The notes beneath the pieces are model-generated. The model saw nothing but the letters and a program-made list of their open reading frames with translations, ran no database searches and was not told the DNA's origin. Below are positions 22,251 to 34,021 of a stretch of 64,000 bases of DNA, in pieces. The stretch's first letter is position 1. Each line of letters begins with the position of its first letter. The DNA lies in NCBI GenBank assembly GCA_037951105.1, contig JBAMJV010007397.1, forward strand, positions 42,501 to 106,500, in the 5' to 3' direction. Made by a program: the position numbers and the translations under genes. The stretch is from Echinarachnius parma (Eukaryota; Echinodermata; Echinoidea; Clypeasteroida; Echinarachniidae).

Positions 22251-23272
22251 ACTAAGCTCTTCATTTATTATTACATGTATCATGATAGTTAGTTGCATTG
22301 CCAAAGGCACTCAGCTTAATGGACGGTGTAAGTCATACACAAGGCCAAGCTACAGCCCAAAGATGTATGCCTCGAATAGGTACTTTTCGCAGAATTCTTG
22401 CCTTCCAAACAAAGACGTCTTTATTGTGACGTCCATCCCGATTTCTTAATCCATAATCTTGCAATTTCCCTTTTCGATTCCCGTCCTTCTTAGTCGCTAT
22501 TAATATGCAGAACGTTATATGTCTTTGGTTATATATACGACACGAACAACGTAGGTTATTTTTAAGATATTTTATTTTCACGAATATCTCATTGTTAGAC
22601 AATGTTATTCTGTATGAACATAACATAATAGTGTCATGAGCGGACGAAGCGGCATTCGAAATTGTGCGCTCACCATGAACCAAAATAGAGTTTAAAGAAA
22701 AAAAGAAGAAGACAGGAATCATCATAATGCATGTGCATAACAATAATGAACAAATCATAAATATGTATGTTAGTAGTCAATCTTGTACATTTTGCACATC
22801 ACAATGACATACCATGCAGTAGTATAATATGAAAACATATAACTGAAGATATTTATAAGGTATCCACATGATCAAGTCTTTAAAATATTATTCAAATATT
22901 ATTCAATATGTCGATCTGTATCAATATATCAATGAGGAAAGGTAACGTTATATAATTTCATTCTTGTTTGTCATCAATTCATGAACTATGTTGAGTGAAG
23001 TTTTCTTCAACACTGCATTATCTACTATTAGTAGCAGGAGGAATCGTTCCGTTGGAGATGCAAACACCACATTTGGCACAACACTTCCTCTAAATGTTGG
23101 TTTGTACCCAAAATGTGTAAGCACGTGATCATCCCACCTTGTTGAACAAACTATTTTACATGTTTTAAGGCAGTGCTTCCCTCTTTGCATTCTAAACAAT
23201 ACACAATATAATACAATTGTCTTTGTTACCATGTACTTAAAATAATTATGTCTGAAAGCTGGCGGCACGGAT
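22251..23272. other. unassigned
   Basis: AT-rich sequence. I see no coding, splice or repeat pattern I can support. Confidence 0.3.
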
Positions 23273-23345
23273 GGGGGGGGGGGGGGGGGAGGGGGGGGGG
23301 GAGCATTTGTCCCCCATTCGGCGGATTCACCCCCTTTGCCCCCAC
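23273..23345. repeat. G-run block
   Basis: Two G runs (about 23273-23289 and 23291-23301) sit between GCGGCACGGAT and CCCCCATTCGGCGG. Another member of the homopolymer-ended repeat class. Confidence 0.65.
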
Positions 23346-24375
23346 CCACAGGAAGATTTTTTGTTTTGCTTGTGAGTCCGTCCACACAAGACCCCTCTTT
23401 TGTGCTTGTCATGCACAGCCGGTCATAAGGTCTTTTTCCCCCCTTACATAAGGCATTGCCTCATGTTTTTTTTACAGTTATGATTAGACACTAATAATAA
23501 CAAAAATACTTTCATCCCAAATGCAGGGACTTCTCAAATCCCGGTGCCGCCACAGAAACGAAAACAAGGCACACAGTATACAGTCACGTGCTAGTTATTC
23601 GTTTGTTGCAACGTTAGACGCAAAAAAACAAGTACGGTACACGTGGCTATAATATTACATAATTATACTACAATAGTCATATACAATTTTCTCTTTCTGT
23701 AAACAAAGGAATAATGGATAATGAAATTGATCAGTTCTCTGTCTCATGTTCACGGGATATTATTTTCATTTGTATTCATACAGAACAAAACTGAGTGAAT
23801 ATCAGGCATGCCGACATCTGGACGGGTAAGGAAACGCCTCGGTTTACTCTACATATTTATGATATGGTACGTCAACAAGAACAATTAGAATTTATTCCCG
23901 ATAATAATTAATCCTCTACTTTTGGGACGGTTAGTAAATTATTATAATTTGCATTTGTCTTCAAAATTGTGTTCACTCTTAAGGCACACAGGTACCTAAG
24001 TCATACATTTGGATTTGGTTAATGTATGTGGTATGATTACGCATTGAAATAACTTTTTGGGGGGCGGGATGGGGTGGATGTGCCGTCTATACCAAATCTA
24101 AATAGGGGTTTCTTTCATAAATATGAATTCCTGCTCCCACCAAGTCTAGCACGTTTAGGAGGAGACGATCAGTGGAAAGCAGTCTCAGCTATAGTGGGTC
24201 AACTGTTGAAACAAAGACTGTTTTTTCTTCTTCTTTCTTTCTAATTCTTCCCCTAAATATATACCTGATTACAATTTAGAAGATTTAAGACAATGTCAAT
24301 TATACTGGTAAAGGCAAATAGGGCAGTCACTAGTATGAATACCACCATGGGCGTATGGCCAACTTTTTTTCTCCC
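23346..24375. other. unassigned
   Basis: No gene or repeat recognised. A GGGGGGCGGGATGGGG stretch lies at about 24059. Confidence 0.3.
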
Positions 24376-24450
24376 GGGGGGGGGGGGGGGGGGGGATGAG
24401 GTCTTTTGCCCGAATACATATATATATATATATACATATATACATATATA
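24376..24450. repeat. G20 run and TATA microsatellite
   Basis: A 20-G run (24376-24395) is followed by (TA)n/(CATATA)n at 24417-24450. Confidence 0.85.
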
Positions 24451-24619
24451 AGCGAGAAGTAAACTAATACATACAGCTTCGGTTTCTTCCAATATATAAA
24501 TAATTGCAAGGAGTATTCATAAATGATTGAGAAGGAAGAATAATAGTAGGCGTAGCTTAGTAAGCAATGTTCCTCCTTTTAATCCTCAAAATGAAAAAAA
24601 AGCACTGGTCGAAAAATTG

Positions 24620-24690
24620 GTCTCCGCCAGGACTCGAACCTGGGTCTCCGGCTTGGAACGCCGATGCCTTAACCACTAGGCCACGGGGTC
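24620..24690 (-). tRNA. tRNA-Gly(UCC)-like sequence, probably a pseudogene
   Basis: On the minus strand the sequence has an A box (TGGCCTAGTGGTTAAGGC), an anticodon arm with loop GTTCCAA (anticodon TCC) on a 5-bp stem TCGGC/GCCGG, and a B box within a perfect T arm (CCAGG TTCGAGT CCTGG). The 3' acceptor strand is CGGAGAC. The present 5' strand is GACCCCG and gives only five of seven pairs, where GTCTCCG would pair fully. The 5' side is the junction of a tandem half duplication (24691-24736), which explains the mismatch. It could be a tRNA pseudogene or the head of a SINE. Confidence 0.5.
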
Positions 24691-24736
24691 TCCGGCTTGG
24701 AACGCCGATGCCTTAACCACTAGGCCACTAGGCCAC
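24691..24736 (-). repeat. tandem duplicate of tRNA 5' half
   Basis: A 46-bp copy of the tRNA-like 5' half (TGGCCTAGTGG through the anticodon arm), followed by a further partial TAGGCCAC repeat. It directly abuts an (AT)n microsatellite at 24738-24780. Confidence 0.8.
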
Positions 24737-24775
<39 letters not shown>

Positions 24776-24879
24776 CATAATATATACTATAGGTTCCCTA
24801 TTTTCAACGGACAAGCAAAAGAAAGAAAAAAAAGATATCACAAGTAACCGCCCGAAAATAATATACTTTTGACTGACTT

Positions 24880-25062
24880 TACCGGAATATGTCATGATTT
24901 TGCCCGACTGTGACATGATTTTGCCCGAATTTAATATGAATTTGCCCGAATACGGTATGATTTTGCCCGAAAATAACATGCTTTTGCCCGAATATAATAT
25001 GTATTTGCCCGAATACGATATTAGTTTGCCGTAATATGACATGCTTTTGGCCGTTGTCATGA
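24880..25062 (-). repeat. degenerate ~28-bp TTTGCCCGAATA array
   Basis: About six to seven units of 27-31 bp, each built around TTTTGCCCGAATATAATATG. It ends at a 19-G run (25066-25084) and the sequence GCAGCCGCCCC...CGCCTATGGCAG. The open frame over it is a repeat shadow. Confidence 0.8.
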
Positions 25063-25385
25063 CTCGGGGGGGGGGGGGGGGGGGCTGCAGCCGCCCCGCC
25101 CCCGCCTTCTACGCCTATGGCAGCCACACCCTTTAGCCTCTTGTAGCGGGTGTATGTACAATAGACGCCATTTCGAAATCATTTCTGCATGTGTACAAAC
25201 AACTTAAAAATTGCAACCTTCATGAAAATTTGCATGACTCTGATCTATTTTGTTATCTTTGTATTGAACTACCATATGAGTAATCATACTTTATCATCAA
25301 CAATATGTTATTCTTTTATTTAAAAATTGACCACGCATAGCGTTAACAACAATGTTGCTTACTAAACAATGTAAAATGTAAATAC

Positions 25386-25767
25386 AGGGATCTAGTAACA
25401 TTGTCAAAATCCACAAAGCTTACTATAAAACTCTAGTGGTATTTCACCATAATTATCACCAATAAAAGCATGGAACAGTTTCCGGTATTCCGACTTTCCC
25501 TTTCGTTAGAAGGATATTTACGATTGAAGTGTTTAGAATTTTAATTTTCCACTGGATATTTATAACTGTTTACAAAGTAAGTGCAGTGAGTTAGAAAATA
25601 TCACTTTGCCATTTGACTCATACTCGGTCATAATTTTATATATGACATTAATTTACCGCGGAATTATCACACATTTACTCAATGGACATATCAGATAAAA
25701 AAAAGTATACATTTCATCAGCCATTTATCATTTTCTTTGCACAAGTCAACACATTTACTAGATCCCT
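25386..25767 (+). mobile_element. MITE, AGGGATCTAGTAAC family
   Basis: It starts AGGGATCTAGTAACATTGTC and ends ACTAGATCCCT followed by TTAA (25768-25771). The left flank lacks TTAA. The interior matches 32017-32385, 40337-41114 and 55835-56222. Confidence 0.8.
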
Positions 25768-25790
25768 TTAATTGTCATTGAAGGTATATA

Positions 25791-26619
25791 CAGCCTTGGA
25801 AAACATTATTGGATCGAGCACTTTTTGCTCATTTTTAAAGAAATATTACGCGATTTTGTCCAATTTATGATATATATTTTAATGAACAAATATTAAATGA
25901 AATACCAAAAAAGGTATAGTCAATGGTGTTATAGGGATATTCCCACATATTTTCTGCCTTCAATTTGATTTTAAAATGTATGGATTTGTCAATTCCTTAT
26001 ATGTACATACAAGGCGTGGGTTTTATATACATTAAAAAAATAAAAAGTGCACAATTTTTTTTCTCTTTCTTTCTGTAGGTCATGATTATACCATAGAAAG
26101 GGCACTCCGGTTCTTATACTAGCGTAACTTGCAAAATGAGCACATCTATTCTTCGTGAGAGTGGCCAATTGTTGGAAAAGCAAATAATATTTGGATGTTG
26201 ACTGCGAGTGCTTTAACAGTATACCAAGATAGAAGCCGTTTTCACCTCGTCGTACGTCTGTGCTAAGTGCAATTGACTGCCACTTGGCAATTCTCATCAA
26301 GAGTTAATGTACTCATAATTAAGCCTTTGATGTAAGCTTTCTTGCAGAAAAAAATAATCATGAAATGTTCCACTATGCATTAAAAGCGTGAGTATAAAAC
26401 CCATACTTTTCTATAGTCAAAATTCACGCAATTATTAATAATTTTTTTTCAATTCAAGATAGAAGATCTGCATGTGGTAGGCAGTCCTTATACTATGACT
26501 ATACCATCTTTGAAATTATTTATGAACTTATGTTTCTTTAAAATGTAATAAAAGTGACAAAATGGTGTAAAAAAATCTCAAAACTCGAGTGCTTGGTCCA
26601 ATATTTGTTTCCAAGGCTG
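25791..26619. mobile_element. 829-bp Tc1/mariner-style non-autonomous element
   Basis: The termini CAGCCTTGGAAAACAT and, inverted, TTTGTTTCCAAGGCTG are each flanked by TA (25789-25790 and 26620-26621). Inner inverted similarity extends through ATTGGA...GCACT. A 103-codon minus frame inside (26300-25989) lacks any DDE/D-type transposase motif that I can see. Confidence 0.7.
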
Positions 26620-26621
26620 TA

Positions 26622-27183
26622 TAGATCTGAAAGCTGAAACAAGGCACACAAATAGTTAGCTGCATGATTGAACAATTAGTCGTATTTAGCACAGCTATAC
26701 CATGTAACTGTACTTTCCAAAATACTACATATCTAATTACTCTTCAAACAAAGTGATAACGAATTGCATCTATTCGCTGGATATTGTTTTCATGACAATT
26801 TTCTGAAAAAAGTATATTACACAATGTCTAATGAATTCCCTTGAAAACACGTGGTATTATTCTCAGCATTGAAACATAATGTGGTGCCATACAATATACA
26901 TGGTGGAACTATTCTCTAAATAAAATGTTAATTTATGGAAATCTTTAGAGCGTAAAAAACAAGGTCAACGTATAAAACACAATCAATCAGTTTCATGACT
27001 TCTATAGCAGGAATCAGTATGATTAATCATGTCGCCATATTATTATGATGGCTCAACGTTATTTTTGTACGGCTTCCGCCTCGTTGAAAAAAACATCTCA
27101 ACTCGAGGGAGTTCTTCCTTCTACATGCTTGCTCATCATTACCAATTGTATATTTCCATTAAAAAAACCCTAAAACAATAGAC
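26622..27183. other. unassigned
   Basis: AT-rich; no recognisable feature. Confidence 0.3.
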
Positions 27184-27187
27184 TTAA

Positions 27188-27904
27188 AGGGATAGTTGAT
27201 TCTGAAAACGATTTTAAGTTAAAATTGATTGTATCTACGTCATATCTACGTCACTAAAATATTACGCTGTACTTAAGGAATAGCGATTTGCTAAAATATA
27301 TTTTAGTGACGTAGATATGACGTAGATAAAACAAATTTTAACTTCAGAGTACACCCGGTATAGAGGGCGCTAAAAAAAATTTTTTTTGGTGAGATAATGA
27401 AAAACTGAGTGTCAAATTTGAAAGAGCATACAATTTTAATGACAGAATAAACTTTATTTGATCAAAATCGGTTCAGAAATGGCTGAAATATCCATAAACA
27501 TAACCTTTTGTAACTATTGTGGGCCCCCACAAATATTCGATAATTTTGGATCAGCCGTTAACATTTATTTTAAAATGCTTCCTCTTTTCAAAAATTTACA
27601 AAAGAGGTTTTCAAATAGTTGTTGATTATCTCTCTATTTAATCACTATTTCAACAAAACATCAGATACACAAAATTTTATTTTAAATGGTTGAAACCGAT
27701 GAGTTTTTAGAGAGCGCCCTCTTGAGTTTTAACGGCTGTTTTTGAATGATAACAGGCTTTTTACTTAGTCATTTGTAATTTTTCATTTCTTTCAAGCATG
27801 GTTGAGTTATAACTATTAGTTTGTAATGTAATGGTGCAGGTTTTGGTTGATACAATTCAGTTGGACCCAAACTGTACTCTCTTTACCAAAACTCAACTAT
27901 CCCT
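27188..27904 (+). mobile_element. MITE, AGGGATAGTTGA family, with inserted hairpin
   Basis: Left TTAA at 27184-27187; the right end CAACTATCCCT has lost its TTAA. Near the left end a hairpin (arms about 27214-27260 and 27298-27343, containing TCTACGTCATATCTACGTCA) replaces part of the family sequence, probably a nested smaller element. Confidence 0.8.
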
Positions 27905-29255
27905 AGGTCTGAAAGGCGGAACAACGCACGCCTATATATATAGTTGAACTTTATACGTGTTTTTCTTTTGTAACATTTGTCACTCACGTTTGCTACTATA
28001 GTCGCAGTTAATTTCCAAATGCTACACATGAAAATCTGAGATTATGTCAAACAAAATAATAACACTGAAAAATCGAACATAATTTCTTAAAATGTCAGTT
28101 AATTGGTAGGCAGACGATTATACAGACATTTCATGATAATAACGTGTTTTTTTTGTGTGTGTATAACACGCATGTTTAATAAAATATTTATACAATGCCC
28201 AATCGTTCACTGAAAAAGTCACTTTAGAATAATATATTATGAAGGCTTTAGTAGTGATGTATAAAATTCACCAAACTGATATGAAATCACATGAAATTGT
28301 TACCAAGTATTCAAAATCACATCTTGGAAAATATGAAAACGAATTTGAAAGAAAACAAATTCGTACATGCTGATTAATCTTCAAATAAACACAGACATTC
28401 GTGAGTCCAATGAATTATCCCATGCATTCCAAAATACATGACATAGTCATAATTGTATGTCGGTTATTATAAGTGCACGTATTGATATTGATTATAATTG
28501 TTAACGTGGTTAATAAACACCGGAAGGAAACTGTCACGTGATGGGCACGTGACGCGCATGACGTCTTCGGAAGATCTATACGTAAACACAGATCTCCGTA
28601 ATCTTCTTCAAACTGTGAACCACTGGGCAGGTCTGAAGTCCTGCATAAAATATTATTCACATAAAATGTATCCTTCATAATCATGACATCGTGATAATCG
28701 TGATAATGCCAACGACTTTCTGACGGACGAGCACACTCGGATTAATATCATGACGAGGTTTTACCAATTAACCCTTAACCCATGACTCGTTTATAGTCTT
28801 TCTTCATTACCGCTTTATAGTCTAGTTGATCCAATGACATGCATGGGGTATAAGGAAGATTTATACCTCCTTGGTTGGTATATAAACATGATGAATGCTG
28901 TTGGTAATCGGCACGGGTAGGATCATATAGGAGCAGCGCTGTCACGTCGTGACCTTTTGTTTTCCTCCAAAATTGACTGATCTATGGGAAATGGTGTTCT
29001 GTATAAGAGCTTCATATGATGGGTGGTAGATTTCCATCAACTTTTAGTTCATCATAGGCCTATTTTCACTACAGATTGTATCTATTGAGTCTGGTACTGT
29101 ACAACAGCTTCCAGTTGCTTCTCTAAAGTTTGTCCTGAGAGTCCAGCTCCCTGCTCTGTACAGCAGTTCTGTAGAGTACAGTTTCCACTCAACCCCTTTG
29201 AATTCCTTCAGTGGTTGTTCGAGAGTTAACTGTCAGCTGTCCAACATGGTTGCAG
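27905..29255. other. unassigned, downstream of K2P gene
   Basis: This is where the K2P 3' UTR should lie, on the minus strand. I could not place a convincing polyadenylation site. The remainder shows no coding or repeat structure. Confidence 0.3.
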
Positions 29256-30532
29256 TCACGTGACGGGGTTGCCATGGAAGAAATGATGTATCGATTTCCG
29301 AACCTTCGTCCAAACCTGCGTCACGTATACCACCCCCCTCCCCATCCTGCCCGAACGGAACGCCATGTTGAACAGCGTGGACAAGAATGACATCCCGACG
29401 ACAATGGTAACGATATCGATGACGACTTGCCAGCCGTGTAGCTGAGCATCCTCGGGGTTGATGTACAGGTCGCCGAAACCGATCGTGGTGTAGGTGATAA
29501 ACTTGAAGTACATAAGGTCCGAGTAGTACCATTCCTTTGGGTGGAGCTTGGTAAACCATATGGGCATGTCTAAGGCCAGCGCGACGAGTGATATAAAGAT
29601 GATGACGTAGTACACGGGCGCCTCGGGTCCTGCCCCCGTGTTTTCTGCATTGTCCGTATCGTCTCCATCATGTCCACCTGGGGATGCCTCTGAAGCAGAG
29701 TCCCCACTCCGACTCGTTGCGTGACCTACTCCCGTCCACGCGCCTGGAACTCCCCCGGGAACCACCACGGGGCTGTCCATATCTATGTTAGCTGCATTGT
29801 CACTGGTACAGCAGAAGCTACTTTTCACATGCCGTTTGTTTGTGCCCAACGTATGTGCAGCATTCTTTGCAAGAACAGTATCGTTGCCTACGACATGGTC
29901 GGCTGCAGTATTGTTTGGTCCCGAAGTCTCTGCAAGAACCGTATTGTTGCCTACGCCATGGCCAGCTGCAGTATTGTTTGTGATTGACGTCTCTGCAGCA
30001 TTCTTTGCTCGAACCATATCGTTGCCTACGTCATGGTCAGTTGCAATATCGTTTATGGTGGATAAGTTGCTATGGTTGCTGAGCACAGCTTGGTTGCTTC
30101 CATCCGCGATTGACGTCCCAGATTGTTCAGAGAATGTGATGTCGAACTTGACGACGCCGGTCTTCTCATTCGCGACATCGACTTCGTCCGAGCAGCTGAC
30201 GTCGCCACCGAGATTGACAATTCCTTCTACCGATCTCAATGTGTAATTCTCTTTGCGCTTGGCTTTGTGGAACGATGATCCAGCAAGTCGTGTCTTCATA
30301 TAATCTTTCTCATCAGTACAACCTCGCCTATCCTTGCTTCTCGTGATCGGCAGGGGTCTTCGACGACATCTGCTGAAGAGACGAACCCATTTGAGGTAAG
30401 TGTAGTCGATCATATTCGTTAACAGGCGTCCGACTCCCGCCATGAAGACGACGTTGAGGGGTATGCCAAAGATGGCGTAGACAACACAGACGGCTCGACC
30501 GATGTGGGTGCGTGGCGCTAGGATACCGTAAC
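29256..30532 (-). CDS. K2P potassium channel, exon 3 (residues 154-577)
   Basis: Last coding exon of a two-pore-domain potassium channel, a plasma-membrane background K+ channel that works as a dimer with four pore loops. The exon opens at an acceptor (TTTTTGACCTTCCAG, AG at 30534-30533) with GT, completing Gly153. The protein continues YGILAPRTHIGR, then TM2 with GIPLNVVFMAGVG (about 166-190). TM3 is at about 459-479, the second pore TTIGFGD at 501-507 and TM4 at about 520-544, with a short basic tail ending HGNPVT and stop at 29256-29258. Residues about 190-458 form an unusually long cytoplasmic loop with three imperfect repeats (313-384). The GIPLNV motif and GFG filter recall the TALK/TASK-2 branch, but subfamily needs alignment. 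The frame visible upstream of 30532 is intron. Confidence 0.92.
29838..30053 (-). repeat. imperfect coding repeats in K2P loop
   Basis: Three units of about 21-25 codons, each with a core of the form (A)-A/T-x-H-x-VGN-D/N-x-V-x-A followed by a T/N-rich spacer (for example HDVGNDMVRAKNAA, HGVGNNTVLAE, HVVGNDTVLAKNAA). They lie in the cytoplasmic TM2-TM3 loop. Confidence 0.85.
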
Positions 30533-30779
30533 CTGGAAGGTCAAAAACAATGAGAACAAAAGGTTTCTTAAATAAAACATTTGACATCCCTCGTACTGAA
30601 CATTAATGGTGTATCATTTATTTATTCTCTATAATTTAATGTCAAATCAGAAATATACTTTCTTTGAGATTAAACCGTTTAAATACAATGGTGTTGATAC
30701 TAAAATACAAGGTAGGACACATAATTGAATCTGTTTCATAATGGTAATTTGATTGTTAGTGTTTCTTATTATATATTAC

Positions 30780-30915
30780 AATTATTATTATTATTATTAT
30801 TATTAGCATTATTATCATTTATATTTCATCAGTGTTCTGATTAGAATTATTTGTATTATCATTACTATTTTTATCATTATTATTTTGTATTGTCATTATT
30901 ATTAGTAGTAGTAGT
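30780..30915. repeat. ATT microsatellite
   Basis: Imperfect (ATT)n with ATC and AGT variants, in K2P intron 2. Confidence 0.85.
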
Positions 30916-31030
30916 ACCAAGGAGGATAGTACCTCCTTGGTAGTACTTAGTATAGAAGTAGTATGGAAGTCGTAGGAGTAGTAGTATGATTGTTATTGTC
31001 ATGTATAATTATTCTTGTCTTTATTAATTA

Positions 31031-31070
31031 AGTAGTCTAGCGCCCTCTCTACCAAAACTCAACTTTCCCT
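31031..31070 (+). repeat. solo right end of AGGGATAGTTGAG MITE
   Basis: AGCGCCCTCTCTACCAAAAC followed by TCAACTTTCCCT is only the last 40 bp of a family copy. It abuts the next copy across a single shared TTAA (31071-31074). Confidence 0.75.
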
Positions 31071-31074
31071 TTAA

Positions 31075-31475
31075 AGGGATAGTTGAGTTTTGGTATAGAG
31101 AGTACAGTTTTGGTCAAACTGAATTTTTCGTTACTAAAACCTGCACCATTACATTACAAACTAATAGTTATAACTCCACCATGCTCGAAATGTATACAAA
31201 ATTACAAACGTTAAAACTCAAGAGGGCGCTGTCTAAAAACTCATTGGTTTCAAACATTTTTAATAAAAAATTGTGCATGTGATGTTTTGTTAAAATAATT
31301 ACAAATGATTATATTTATGGATATTTCAGCAGTCTCTGAACCGATTTTGATCAAAATGTGGTTTATTCTGTCATTAAAATAGTATGCTCTCTCAAATTTG
31401 ACACTCAGTTTTTCGTTACCTCACAAAACAAATTATATCGTGCAGCGCCCTCTAAACCAAAATTCAACTATCCCT
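31075..31475 (+). mobile_element. MITE, AGGGATAGTTGAG family
   Basis: TTAA at 31071-31074 and 31476-31479. An internal deletion removes part of the middle relative to 47865-48425. Confidence 0.85.
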
Positions 31476-32016
31476 TTAAAGATTCATGGTAAGCACACGA
31501 CCCTGGTTGAAAAGAATTGCTTTACAATGATATGAATGGAATGAAATGACATCTTCAATTAGACGTACATGTAGGGCCGTATATATTCTGTCATTTTCAC
31601 TGGTCAACTGAAGACCTGATATTCCACAACCTTTGAAATTAAAACTATTATGGAGACAATTACGAGTCTTTTCATGTGACAAAGTGAGCAATGGAAATGA
31701 CGTTATATGTATACCCATTGTGGAACCACTCTGTGCCATTTCTCACTACTAAGTACTATGCCATTGAAATGAATATGTCCATGTTATGCACATGTGACTG
31801 TATTAATTATTGTGTTGGATGACATGGCATTTAGGTACTAATATGTGCCCTATCTTATCACAAACTGCCGTTGTTTCATGAATGTATCAATATTGCATCG
31901 TAATACTATGCAATGACATTTGCATGCCGTAGACAGCACTGTGTTTCCTTTCATATCACACACGGCGCCAATGGAATCTACCAGTGCATTGTATATATGA
32001 CTTTTAATAACGTTAA

Positions 32017-32385
32017 AGGGATCTAGTAATTTTTGTCCACATCCACAAAACTTAATTGAAAATCTATACCGTGTTGTATCCGTATTACCAATAGAAGCAT
32101 GGGATATTTGTGTTCTTTCTTCCAATTTCCCTGTCGTTAAAAAGATATTTACAATTTAAGTGTTCATATTTACAACTATCTACTGGATAATGTGTACAAA
32201 GTCAGTCGAATGAGTTAAGGAATATCACTTCGCGTTTTCGCTCATTACTCGGCCATTTAAAAGCCATTTAACGTGACATTTTCACACAATACTCACAGGA
32301 CATATCACATCACAAAACTACATAATTATTTAATAACCATTCATCACTTTTTGCACATGCATGCCAGCGAAGTTACTAGATCCCT
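32017..32385 (+). mobile_element. MITE, AGGGATCTAGTAA family, in K2P intron 2
   Basis: Termini AGGGATCTAGTAA and TTACTAGATCCCT, with TTAA at 32013-32016 and 32386-32389. Its right TTAA ends only 32 bp from the GT of the exon 2 splice donor (32422-32421). Confidence 0.85.
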
Positions 32386-32422
32386 TTAATTATTACATCG
32401 TATTGATATGGCATTTACATAC

Positions 32423-32699
32423 CTATTGTGGACACCACGGTGAGACAGAAATGAACGCCGCCTGCCAAGTCCCACTTGTAGTTCTTCATCTCCGGGTGAA
32501 ACTTGATATGAATACGTTCGACCGCCACTTCGATTATGGCCTCCAATGCCGCTTCGTCCACGTTCCCGCAGCAAGTCTCGACCCCGGTCCCGTTCCCGCA
32601 CTCGGTCCCGTTCCCGTCACCGTTCCCGCAACTACGCGTTCCGGTCCCGTTCCCGGAGATGGGTGCATCGTTCATCAACCGGGTCGCGTTTTCAATGAC
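32423..32699 (-). CDS. K2P potassium channel, exon 2 (residues 61-152 plus first base of Gly153)
   Basis: Encodes the extracellular cap region and the first pore helix. It opens after an acceptor (TTAATTATTAG, AG at 32701-32700) in phase 0 with VIENATRL. Next comes a Gly/Asn/Cys-rich stretch with several N-glycosylation sequons (NAT, NGT three times) and cysteines, then a helix (DEAALEAIIEVAVERIHI), then WDLAGGVHFCLTVVSTI. The last base G precedes donor GTATGT (32422-32417) and joins GT of exon 3 to make the TIGYG filter. An intron splitting this glycine is, as I recall, a recurrent position in K2P genes. Length 277 nt = 92 codons + 1. Confidence 0.9.
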
Positions 32700-33345
32700 C
32701 TAATAATTAATAATATGCGAAACGAAAGCGAATTATAAAGTCATATTTAAATGTGGATTGTGATTTATGTTCTTCGTGCATTTCAACATATACAAATAAG
32801 TAGTGAATACAATAAATACATTATTAATACAGCAAATCGTAGGATGTAACCAACAAGTACAATGGATACTCATTAAATAGTATTACTTGATTATAGACAA
32901 ACTAACCATGTAATAACAAATAAGTAATGTTGGTATCATACAAAAAATACAAAACCGCATGGAGAAATTAATAAAAAAATAAAAAAGCTGAAAAATGCTT
33001 ATCCGCTATTAAGGCAGATCAAATCAAATGTAAGTCAAGGTATATAGCCGAGCTTTAGAATCTTGCAGATCCTACGTCTAGGCACCCATTTCCCTGGTCT
33101 AGGCAAGAACTGACAAGTACTTTACTGAAACATGGAACTAAATACATAAAACAGGTAGGGAGAAGGTGGGGCCGAAAAATTGTTCGTTATATTCCGCTAG
33201 CTGGACGGTTGGATCGCGGCCATCAGAATGGGGTAGAGTAAAAAATCCGATATATAAGAGTAAACCCATGAAGAGACGGGTGTTTCTGTCTAGGAGAAGG
33301 TGGGAACAGGCACAGGCTAGAGGGTGAATAAGAACAAAAGAAGCA
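32700..33345. other. K2P intron 1, unassigned part
   Basis: AT-rich; no recognisable feature. Confidence 0.4.
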
Positions 33346-33935
33346 TGTTGAAATGAAATGAAATGAAATTGATTTGAAATGAAATTGATCTATTGTCAAT
33401 AATAATCAGTTCAATATTTACAATTTACAATAGTCATAGTACAGATTAATGAAACATCTTGAATTAACAATTTACAATATAAATAATTGACAAAAGGGGC
33501 TAACAAAATAGCACATTGCTAATCGAGGTTAGTCCCGAAAATAATAAATTACACAAACAAAATACATTTCAGCTGAACTAACTTATTTACACTATATACA
33601 TAAATTGATTTTGTATCAATTAAATCAGATATATAATAATATACATAATTATATATATACAATATTAATAATAATAATAAATAGGCAAATAAATAAACAA
33701 ATGCATACTTATTTAAATATACTCGCTACAAATATACTGTTTTAGTGCTTGGCAAAAGCTTTTCCGTCTATTATTTACCCTTAAATTCATCGGTAGTTGG
33801 TTCCACAAACATGACAAATGTGGTCCTGAATATGATATAGATTGTTTTCCAACGTTTGTTTTAATTTTGATAACGCTTATATTACATTTCTTTTTATTCC
33901 GCGTTCCATACGGATGATCAATAAATGAGAATGTT
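33346..33935 (-). pseudogene. LINE 3' fragment in K2P intron 1
   Basis: On the minus strand about 33930-33730 reads SISYSGPHLSCLWNQLPMNL then KSFCQALKQYICSEYI and a stop, the usual closing block of CR1/L2-type ORF2. It is followed by an AT-rich 3' UTR and a short-period tail (TTTCA repeats, about 33346-33375). It is 5'-truncated. Confidence 0.75.
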
Positions 33936-34021
33936 AATGGGACCTGGTGGCTGGTGAGAACAAAAGTTATGTATCAAGAGTGTGCTTGGAACATTATGGA
34001 GTATGCATATAATAGACCAGC

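Noticed and set aside
22246-22758. Overlapping frames near 22.3-22.7 kb
   Set aside because: No motifs, splice signals or codon bias; AT-rich background.
30533-30587. K2P start at 30587 (MSNVLFKK...)
   Set aside because: This is intron read-through; the acceptor at 30533-30534 and exon 2 restore the canonical TIGYG filter.
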